From positions 1-7,186 of the forward strand of contig JAKAQU010000148.1 in assembly GCA_021819535.1 (NCBI GenBank): a DNA stretch of 7,186 nt, given 5' to 3'. A program made the position numbers and the translations under genes. The notes under the pieces were generated by a model. The model was not told the DNA's origin and ran no database searches. It saw only the letters and a program-made list of their open reading frames with translations. Shown in pieces: positions 1 to 4,969 of the stretch. How positions within the stretch are numbered: the stretch's first letter is position 1; each line of letters starts with the position of its first letter. The stretch is from Pseudomonadota bacterium. Lineage in GTDB: Bacteria; Pseudomonadota; Alphaproteobacteria; Acetobacterales; Acetobacteraceae.

Positions 1-649
1 CGGCAAGGGGCGGGTCGCGTTACTGCTCTCGGATCAGATTTGGCTCTGGTCGCGCGGCCATCAGGGCGGGGGGCCGCAAGCGGAGTTACTGAAACGTGTC
101 GCGCATTGGCTGATGAAGGAGCCGGAACTGGAGGAAAACGCGCTTTCGGCCCGCATCGAAGGCGGCACGCTCACCGTCGAAAATCGCAATCTCGCCGCCC
201 CGGCCGCGGTCGCGGCGCGGGTGACCGACCCCGAGGACAAGGTCGTCGATATTCCGCTCCGCGAGGATGCGCCAGGGCATGCGCGCGCGACGTTGCCGGC
301 GGAAAAGCCGGGCGTATGGCGGATCGAGGCCGATGGGCGCTCGGCCTATGTCGCGGCAGCGGGGGGCGATCCGCTGGAAATGGCCGATCTCCGTGCGACC
401 GCGACCAAGCTCGCGCCATTGGTCAAGGCGAGCGGCGGCAGCATCCATTGGCTCGATCCCGAAGGCGCGCCGCTACTCCGCCGCACCGAGCCGGGCGCGC
501 GGCAGGCGGGCGGGCAGTGGATCGGCTTGCGGCGCAATCACGACCATATCGTGACCGGGGTCGCGGCATTGCCGCTCTTGCCGAGCCCCGCCGCTTTGGC
601 AATCATCCTCGCACTCATGGTCATTGCCTGGCGAGAGGAAGGGCGATGA
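1..649 (+). CDS. C-terminal part of a large membrane protein with glutamine-amidotransferase-like domain (COG5426-like), 5' truncated
   Basis: The reading frame is open from the left edge (first whole codon at base 2) to TGA at 647-649, giving 215 visible residues. They begin with GKGRVALLLSDQIWLWSRGH followed by a GGGPQAELL stretch and the phrase HWLMKEPELEE. From memory, this is characteristic of the C-terminal region of proteobacterial COG5426-type membrane proteins (about 700 residues), found beside MoxR ATPase, DUF58 and DUF4159/BatA-like genes. A beta-rich region follows (ENRNLAAPAAVAARVTDPED onward). A final hydrophobic helix (about VAALPLLPSPAALAIILALMVIAW) ends in a short basic tail, REEGR. 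The function is unknown; the family is thought to act at the inner membrane or periplasm together with MoxR-type chaperones. The start and the amidotransferase-like domain lie outside the window, so the family call rests on the tail only. The stop overlaps an ATG at 646-648 (ATGA), suggesting translational coupling to the next gene. Confidence 0.72.
   Translation, partial: GKGRVALLLSDQIWLWSRGHQGGGPQAELLKRVAHWLMKEPELEENALSARIEGGTLTVENRNLAAPAAVAARVTDPEDKVVDIPLREDAPGHARATLPAEKPGVWRIEADGRSAYVAAAGGDPLEMADLRATATKLAPLVKASGGSIHWLDPEGAPLLRRTEPGARQAGGQWIGLRRNHDHIVTGVAALPLLPSPAALAIILALMVIAWREEGR
635..640 (+). promoter_or_regulatory. Shine-Dalgarno-like GAGGAA before ATG 646
   Basis: GAGGAA lies 5 nt before an ATG at 646-648 that overlaps the preceding stop as ATGA. 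This is the best-formed initiation site near the tspO 5' end. However, the frame it opens stops after 22 codons at 712-714, and that frame differs from the tspO frame. The site is one of the reasons to suspect a frame disruption in this gene. Confidence 0.5.
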
Positions 650-793
650 GCGGCAAGCACGACACCTATCGACCGCAGGGAGGGATGTGTCTTCCAGAAC
701 GTCGATTCGCCTGAACGCGGCACCTCGCCCGGCGCGTCCCCCCCCTGGCCGGCGCTGTTCGCGCTGATCGGGTTCATCGGGCTCTGTCTCCTG
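646..793 (+). other. Disputed 5' end of tspO (probable frame disruption)
   Basis: The TspO frame is open from 650, but there is no ATG, GTG or TTG codon in it before GTG 794. Translating it upstream of 794 gives the phrase NVDSPERGTSPGASPPWPAL followed by FALIGFIGLCLLVGGASGAI, which looks like a short leader plus the first membrane helix of TspO. The apparent starts lie in other frames. ATG 646 has a good ribosome site but its frame stops at 712. ATG 685 is in the same frame as 646. GTG 687 opens a third frame that stops at 764-766. Third-position G/C is high in the 646 frame up to about 687 and then in the TspO frame from about 689. This fits one extra base near 678-690 (a G-rich stretch). 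Alternatively, one C missing from the C8 run at 738-745 would join GTG 687 to TspO. Confidence 0.55.
738..745 (+). repeat. C8 homopolymer in the tspO 5' region
   Basis: Eight consecutive C residues lie just before the codons for the first membrane helix of TspO. Homopolymers of this length are prone both to sequencing error and to slipped-strand mutation. A ninth C would bring the frame opened by GTG 687 into the TspO frame. Confidence 0.8.
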
Positions 794-1219
794 GTGGGTG
801 GTGCGTCCGGCGCCATCACCGAGCTTTCGGTGCATGATTGGTATCCCTCGCTCACCCGCCCGCCGGGCACACCCCCCAACCGCGTGTTTCCGCTGGTCTG
901 GTCGGTGCTTTACGTGCTGATGGGGATCGCTGCGTGGCGCGTCTGGCGCGAGCCGCGCATCGCGGCCCGCCGGCGGGCGGGAGCACTCAGCCTCTGGGGC
1001 TGGCAATTGCTGTGCAACGCCCTCTGGACGCCCGCCTTTTTCGGGCTCGAAAGCCCGCTTGCCGGGCTTGCGGTGATGGCCGCCCTGATCGCCCTGATCG
1101 CCGTGACCGTCATCGCTTTTTCACGCATCGATCGGGTTGCCACTGGGTTGATGCTGCCCTATGCGGGCTGGGTGCTTTATGCCGCTTATCTTAATGCCGG
1201 TTTTTGGTGGCTGAACTGA
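794..1219 (+). CDS. tspO: TspO/MBR family tryptophan-rich sensory membrane protein (5' end uncertain)
   Basis: From GTG 794 the frame encodes 141 residues. The family is normally about 155-165 residues with five membrane helices, so helix 1 would be lost; it is encoded in the same frame upstream (about 746-805). Recognisable TspO features are WYPSLTRPPGTPPNRVFPLVW with the following helix LYVLMGIAAWRVWR (helix 2), WGWQLLCNALWTPAFFGLES (helix 3), GLAVMAALIALIAVTVIAFSRID (helix 4) and the ending LPYAGWVLYAAYLNAGFWWLN (helix 5). The family binds and is implicated in photodegrading or transporting tetrapyrroles such as protoporphyrin IX; in Rhodobacter it tunes photopigment gene expression. The family assignment is firm. 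The start is not: the true N-terminus probably lies near 646-690 and is reached only through a frame change. The gene lies just downstream of the COG5426-like gene, and the next gene begins 17 bp after its stop, so it probably belongs to the same transcript. Confidence 0.88.
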   Translation: MGGASGAITELSVHDWYPSLTRPPGTPPNRVFPLVWSVLYVLMGIAAWRVWREPRIAARRRAGALSLWGWQLLCNALWTPAFFGLESPLAGLAVMAALIALIAVTVIAFSRIDRVATGLMLPYAGWVLYAAYLNAGFWWLN

Positions 1220-1225
1220 AGGAAC

Positions 1226-1231
1226 GGGAGG
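1226..1231 (+). promoter_or_regulatory. Ribosome binding site GGGAGG for the ankyrin-like gene
   Basis: GGGAGG ends 5 nt before ATG 1237. This decides in favour of ATG 1237 over the upstream in-frame TTG (1204) and GTG (1207), which lie inside the last codons of tspO and have no such site. Confidence 0.7.
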
Positions 1232-1236
1232 GTTCG

Positions 1237-1944
1237 ATGCGCGCAACCGCGATCCGCCGGCCACGCTCCCGCTTGTTCGTCCTGCGGGTGGCGGCCGTCT
1301 TCTCGGCGCTCCTGTGCGGGGCCTGCCTGATGTCGGGCGCCGCGCGGGCGCAGGTCGCAACCCCCGGGCTCGGTGGCGCTGGCGGCAGCCCGGGCGGTAT
1401 GCCTGGCGGCGCTGGCGGCGGTGCCGGCCCGGCCGGCTCCAATCCGAGCGACAAGGAGGCGCCGGCGCTGGCGCCGGCATTGCCGGGGGCGATTTCGACC
1501 AACGATGCGGTCGCCCCGGCGAGCAAGCCGGCGGCCGAAATGTCGCCCAATGACGCGCTGTTCGACGCCATCGAGCGCGGTGATTTGCCCGCGGTGCGCG
1601 ATGCCCTCTCACGCGGCGCGCAATTGAACGCGCAGGACGTGCTCGGCGAGACGCCGCTCGAACTCGCGGTCGATCTCGGCTGGCACGCGATCGCGTTCAC
1701 GCTTCTCTCCATGCGCGGGGCATCGAGCGGGGGGGATGGCGCATCGGGCGGGGTTGCCGATGTTTCGGTGCTGAGCCGCGCCGAGGCCAAGGAGGCGGCG
1801 CTGACGCGGCTGCCGGAAGCGGCGCCACGCCCCGGGGCGCGCTTCGCGCTGAGCGGCAGCGCCGGCGTGATCGCGGCCGCCGACGCTTTCCCCGGCACAC
1901 CCAACCCGGATGCCGGTTTCCTCGGCTTCGGCGTGCCGCATTGA
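1237..1944 (+). CDS. Exported Gly/Pro-rich protein with ankyrin-repeat segment
   Basis: The protein has 235 residues. A basic N-terminus (RRPRSR) and a hydrophobic core (LFVLRVAAVFSALLCGACL) lead to a likely signal peptidase I site, AARA|QV, after residue 38. The cysteines at 27 and 30 do not form a canonical lipobox, so I do not call it a lipoprotein. Residues 40-100 are low-complexity Gly/Ala/Pro. Residues 104-160 read as one to one-and-a-half ankyrin repeats: NDALFDAIERGDLPAVRDAL, then GAQLNAQDVLGETPLELAVD and a helix ending in LLSMRG. Residues 161-235 are Ala/Gly-rich with no domain I recognise. Ankyrin segments mediate protein-protein contacts; the partner here is unknown, and the periplasm is the likely location. 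The gene lies 17 bp after tspO and 45 bp before the next gene on the same strand, consistent with an operon. Confidence 0.82.
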   Translation: MRATAIRRPRSRLFVLRVAAVFSALLCGACLMSGAARAQVATPGLGGAGGSPGGMPGGAGGGAGPAGSNPSDKEAPALAPALPGAISTNDAVAPASKPAAEMSPNDALFDAIERGDLPAVRDALSRGAQLNAQDVLGETPLELAVDLGWHAIAFTLLSMRGASSGGDGASGGVADVSVLSRAEAKEAALTRLPEAAPRPGARFALSGSAGVIAAADAFPGTPNPDAGFLGFGVPH

Positions 1945-1989
1945 GGGTCTTACTTCGCGGTTGATGTTATCTTGAGGGATGTTGTCCTG

Positions 1990-2520
1990 ATGATGAACGA
2001 GACGCGCCGCAAGCGGCGGCGGTGGCTGGCTTTGGCACTCGCGGGCGTGGTGCTCGCCCCTTCTCTCGCCCGCGCCGAGCCTTGTGCGCGGCCGGCGGAT
2101 AAGGGTGCTTTCGATGTCGCGGCGCTGAAAAGCCGCCTCATGATCACAGCACTCACCTGCAACGCGCATGACCAGTACAACGATTTCGTCACCCGCTATC
2201 GCGCCGACCTGCAACACGAGGACAAGATCCTCGATGCCTATTTTGCCCGCGCCTATGGCCGGGCCGCGCGCAAGCAGCACGATGATTACACGACCCTGCT
2301 CGCCAACACCCTCTCCGAGCAGGGGCTCAAGCAGGGAACGGGGTTTTGCGACCAGAATCTCGGCGCTTTTGCGAAAGTGATGGCGCTCCACGACGGCGCG
2401 GCCCTGCCCGATTTCGCCGCGGCACAAGCGATCACGCAGCCGATCTCTCTCACTTTGTGCCCATTGGTGCCGGCCAAGGCCAAGACGAAGCCGAAAGCGC
2501 AGGCGAAATCCTCACCCTGA
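1990..2520 (+). CDS. Exported four-cysteine protein of unknown function
   Basis: The protein has 176 residues and I do not recognise its family. The start is taken at the ATG-ATG pair (1990/1993). An in-frame TTG at 1972 is possible but would place extra residues before the signal peptide. GAGGG at 1974-1978 is about 11 nt from ATG 1990, a long spacing. A very basic n-region (TRRKRRR), a hydrophobic core (WLALALAGVVLAPSL) and the site ARA|EP after residue 29 indicate export. The mature part is mostly helical-looking and has exactly four cysteines (32, 57, 120, 157), which could form two disulfides in the periplasm. Residues 58-115 are polar (NAHDQYNDFVTRYRADL and onward). The last 16 residues (PAKAKTKPKAQAKSSP) form a Lys/Ala/Pro tail, like the tails of the two convergent genes. 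The stop overlaps the end of the opposite-strand gene by 9 bp. Confidence 0.8.
   Translation: MMNETRRKRRRWLALALAGVVLAPSLARAEPCARPADKGAFDVAALKSRLMITALTCNAHDQYNDFVTRYRADLQHEDKILDAYFARAYGRAARKQHDDYTTLLANTLSEQGLKQGTGFCDQNLGAFAKVMALHDGAALPDFAAAQAITQPISLTLCPLVPAKAKTKPKAQAKSSP
2512..2520. other. Tail-to-tail overlap of convergent genes
   Basis: The + strand gene ends with TGA at 2518-2520, and the - strand glycosyltransferase ends with TGA complementary to 2512-2514. The two coding regions therefore overlap by 9 bp. I see no hairpin followed by a T-run on either strand around the junction. Any termination must be factor-dependent or take place inside the opposing gene. Confidence 0.85.
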
Positions 2521-3870
2521 TCCGAGTTTGGGCTTGGACCGCGTGGCGGCCGAGGACGATGATTTTCGCGGGGAGGGGGGTGCGCGCCGCCCGCTCTCTG
2601 TCGGAGCCGGGGCTTGGGTCTTGGCCGGGCGGGGGTGCGCGGTTTCCGGGCGCGTGCCCGCGAGACGTTCGATCAGACCCGCCATGGCATCGATATAATC
2701 GGCCATGGCGAGATGGCGCTCGGCATAGCGCCGCGCATTGACGCGAAGACGTGCCGAGAGCGCGCGATCCTCAAGCACCGTGAGTACCCGCTCGGCCACC
2801 CGTTCCGGCTCCAGAAAAGGCGCGAGCAGGCCGTTTTCGCCATCCGTGATGAATTCGCGCACCGGCCCGGTATCGCTGCCGATGACCGCGCATCCGCTCG
2901 CCAGCGCCTCGCGCAGCGACCACGAGGCGACGAACGGGTAGGTGAGATAGACATGCGCGTCCGAGCGCTGCAAAAGCCGCCGGTAATCGCGGTAATCGAT
3001 GCGGCCGGGGAAATGGACGCGGCTTTCATCGAACCGCCCCTTGACCTCGTTCTGGAAATAGTTGCGCCAGGAATCATTGGCGAGCTTGGCGCCGTAGCTG
3101 ACGCCATCGCCGCCGACCAGGATGACGCGAAGATCCCGCCGCGCCCGGAAGAGATGCGGCAAGGCCCGCATCATGATGTGATAGCCGCGATAGGGCTCGA
3201 GATCGCGGGCGACGAAAGTGATCAGCTTTTCTTCCGGCGCGACCGTGATGCCATCGATGAGGAAAGGTTTTTTGGCCGCGTCGGAATCGGGCTGGCAGAG
3301 GTCGAGATCAGCGCCTTCGCGAATGATGCTGATGCGTGGGCGTGCCCAGTCGGGATAGGTCTCGTGCTGAAAGCGGGTCGGCGTCTGGCCATGACCGGGA
3401 AGCTGAAGCGCCAGCAGATTGACCGTGTTCTTGACCCGGATATTGGACAGCATCGCGGGCGCGACCGGAAATTCGGGATCGAAGCCGACATCGAGCCCGT
3501 CGGTATGATAGAAGAACTCGAAATAGCCGAGCATCGGCACGTCCGGCCAGACATCGCAGAGATCGAGCATTTCGCCCCAGCCGTGATGGCCGATGATGAT
3601 GTCGGGCCGAAAGCCGAGGCCTTGCAATTGCCTTGCTGCCTGCGCCACCGCCTCGGCGCGGATCATCGCCGGCTCGATCTCGCGGAGATTGCGATGCGCG
3701 TCCTTGCTCGGCTCGCGGCCGAGACGATAGACGAGCTTGCGCACGCCGGAGATCGCGTTCTGGTTGTCATCGGTCAGGAACAGGATCTCATGCCGCCGCG
3801 CCGCCGCGAGATAGCGGAGCAGGTGGAGATACTGGCCCGGGAAATTCTGATGGACGAAAAGGAAGCGCAC
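2512..3870 (-). CDS. GT4-type glycosyltransferase (Glyco_trans_4_3 N-domain plus Glycos_transf_1)
   Basis: The protein has 452 residues from GTG 3870, 10 bp after the stop of the preceding gene. The open frame continues upstream to 4575, but that part is antisense-frame shadow of the 3881-4951 gene. The start is placed where MRFLFVHQNFPGQYLHLLRY begins, since FVHQNFPGQ near the N-terminus is the hallmark of the Glyco_trans_4_3 domain. The acceptor domain covers about 1-190 and includes DIIIGHHGWGEM (90-101) and GYFEFFYHTDGLDVGF. The nucleotide-sugar domain covers about 210-405: LITFVARDLEPYRGYHIMMR (216-235), VILVGGDG, DAHVYLTYPFVASWSLREAL (304-323), GSDTGPVREFITDGENGLLA. The usual E-x7-E pair keeps only its second Glu (E321); the first position is F313. 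Residues 406-452 form a basic Pro/Ser-rich tail. It probably adds a sugar to a surface glycan at the cytoplasmic face of the inner membrane; donor and acceptor are not deducible. Confidence 0.88.
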   Translation of the reverse strand: MRFLFVHQNFPGQYLHLLRYLAAARRHEILFLTDDNQNAISGVRKLVYRLGREPSKDAHRNLREIEPAMIRAEAVAQAARQLQGLGFRPDIIIGHHGWGEMLDLCDVWPDVPMLGYFEFFYHTDGLDVGFDPEFPVAPAMLSNIRVKNTVNLLALQLPGHGQTPTRFQHETYPDWARPRISIIREGADLDLCQPDSDAAKKPFLIDGITVAPEEKLITFVARDLEPYRGYHIMMRALPHLFRARRDLRVILVGGDGVSYGAKLANDSWRNYFQNEVKGRFDESRVHFPGRIDYRDYRRLLQRSDAHVYLTYPFVASWSLREALASGCAVIGSDTGPVREFITDGENGLLAPFLEPERVAERVLTVLEDRALSARLRVNARRYAERHLAMADYIDAMAGLIERLAGTRPETAHPRPAKTQAPAPTESGRRAPPSPRKSSSSAATRSKPKLGSG

Positions 3871-3880
3871 GCGCCGCCCG

Positions 3881-4951
3881 TTATCGGCCGCGTCGTGGCG
3901 CCGTTTTCCCGGTGCGGCCGGGTGCGGGCTTTGCCGCGGGCGCCGGACGGCGGGTGGGTTTCGTCGCGGCGGGCGTGGGTTTTGCCGGAGGCTTCGCGGC
4001 GCTGGCCTTGGCCGGCGTGGTCTTGGCCGGCGTGGCCTTGGTGGCACCCGGCTGGCGGCGCTGCAAAACGATCTGGAACGCTTCCAGAGGCGCCATGCTC
4101 TCCGCCTCGCAGGCCTCGCCATCGGCAACCGGGCCGATCGCGGTGCCATCGACGAACGTCGCCGAGTAGAGGCAGCGATGGGTCTCGCGCGTCTTGCCGC
4201 GCAGGCGGACACGTAGCCCGAGCAGCGGCAGCGCCATGCCGCGGCTGCCGCAGATCTTGCCCCCCTCGACCCAGGGCGAAAGCCAGCCACGGCCGAGCAC
4301 GGCCTGATATTCGATGTCCTGTGCCGCGACTTCGCCGCGGGGCGAGAGGGCGAAGCCTTCCACCCAGCGTTTGCTGCCGCGATCGCCGATCCATTCGCCG
4401 AGCATGCCGCCGATATCTCCGCGGATCTGAACATGCGCCGCGATCTCGAAATTCCCGTGGATCGGCAGGGCGGAGCCGCCCGCCGGCGCCGGTGCCGCCG
4501 CGGGGAGAGGGGGGCGCGGATCGGCGGCGGATGGGCGGGCGGGCTGGGGCGCCATGCCGGCTGGGGCGGCAGCATCCTCGGCGAGCCGCAGCACCTGGAG
4601 GCGCGGCGCGTTTTCTGGTCCGACGCCCGGGGCCTGATAGATCGTCACCAATATCTGCGCCGGCCCGTCGCTCACGCGCACGAGCGCCGCATCCGCGGTC
4701 CCGCTCAGCCAGCCATCGGGGCGAAAGGCGGAGATGCTCACCGCCTGCGGCCGACTCGCAGCCCCGGGCGGCAGCGAAATCCGCACCCCCGGAAGGCCCG
4801 ATCCGTCTTCGGCGCGGCGCGCGCCCGGCGTCTGCACGATGCAGAAAAGCCCGGTTTCCAGCGTCATCAAATGGCCCGAGACGCGCATTTCGGTAAACAT
4901 CTTCTGGTTCATGCCGGGGGCATTCGTCGCCGGGCCGCTGGCTTCGGACAT
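3881..4951 (-). CDS. Protein with three ChW-like (hydrophobic W) repeats, in a glycosyltransferase operon
   Basis: The protein has 356 residues. The start is ATG 4951, with GGAG about 13 nt upstream; ATG 4912 (residue 14) is an alternative. No signal peptide or membrane helix is visible. Residues 14-125 look like a beta-rich domain (MRVSGHLMTLETGLFCIVQ, VSISAFRPDGWLSG, QILVTIYQAPG) that I do not recognise. A Pro/Ala linker follows (126-163). Three repeats then fit the ChW pattern, an aromatic/Gly-rich turn, DG or GG, and a closing hydrophobic strand: about 171-203 (AAHVQIRGD to WVEGFAL), 213-250 (YQAVLGRGWLSPWVEGG to LLGLRVRL) and 260-297 (YSATFVDGTAIGPVADGEAC to LEAFQIVL). Residues 299-356 form an Ala/Pro/Lys/Thr tail encoded partly by 15-bp repeats. 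ChW repeats are best known from clostridial surface proteins, where roles in carbohydrate or protein binding are proposed. Its place between two glycosyltransferases suggests glycan binding or regulation of glycan assembly, which is an inference. The ChW assignment is by eye. Confidence 0.72.
   Translation of the reverse strand: MSEASGPATNAPGMNQKMFTEMRVSGHLMTLETGLFCIVQTPGARRAEDGSGLPGVRISLPPGAASRPQAVSISAFRPDGWLSGTADAALVRVSDGPAQILVTIYQAPGVGPENAPRLQVLRLAEDAAAPAGMAPQPARPSAADPRPPLPAAAPAPAGGSALPIHGNFEIAAHVQIRGDIGGMLGEWIGDRGSKRWVEGFALSPRGEVAAQDIEYQAVLGRGWLSPWVEGGKICGSRGMALPLLGLRVRLRGKTRETHRCLYSATFVDGTAIGPVADGEACEAESMAPLEAFQIVLQRRQPGATKATPAKTTPAKASAAKPPAKPTPAATKPTRRPAPAAKPAPGRTGKTAPRRGR
4006..4035 (-). 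repeat. 15-bp tandem repeat encoding the Ala/Pro/Lys/Thr tail
   Basis: CCTTGGCCGGCGTGG (4006-4020) is followed by TCTTGGCCGGCGTGG (4021-4035), which differs by one base; a degenerate third unit follows at 4036-4050. Read on the - strand it encodes a pentapeptide repeat of the TPAK type near residues 302-315 of the ChW-like protein. Unit length is a multiple of three, so changes in copy number would alter tail length without shifting the frame. Confidence 0.75.
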
Positions 4952-4969
4952 TTTGTTCGTCTCGCTCCG

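Noticed and set aside
40..714. A 224-codon + strand frame ending at 714
   Set aside because: Its translation is Arg/Gly-rich shadow of the membrane protein gene. Only the part after ATG 646 is of interest, as the possible tspO leader.
1458..1478. GGCGCCGGC occurring twice with a 3-bp gap, a possible hairpin or operator
   Set aside because: It lies inside the Ala/Pro-rich linker of the ankyrin-like protein and is explained by repeated APAL codons in GC-rich DNA.
1945..1989. Possible promoter or terminator in the 45-bp spacer
   Set aside because: I see no convincing -35/-10 pair and no hairpin followed by T residues; the spacer is only slightly less GC-rich than its surroundings.
1191..2427. 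Long - strand frames opposite the ankyrin-like and four-cysteine genes
   Set aside because: The + strand frames have signal peptides and a clear ribosome site. The - strand translations have no domain features and fit as shadows.
3871..4575. N-terminal extension of the GT4 frame giving a 687-residue protein
   Set aside because: The extension is Arg/Pro-rich out-of-frame translation of the ChW-like gene. The HQNFPGQ motif marks the true start near 3870.
2614..4896. A 760-codon open frame on the + strand
   Set aside because: It lies opposite the GT4 and ChW-like genes, which have recognisable motifs. Long antisense frames are expected in GC-rich coding DNA, and its translation shows no recognisable domain.
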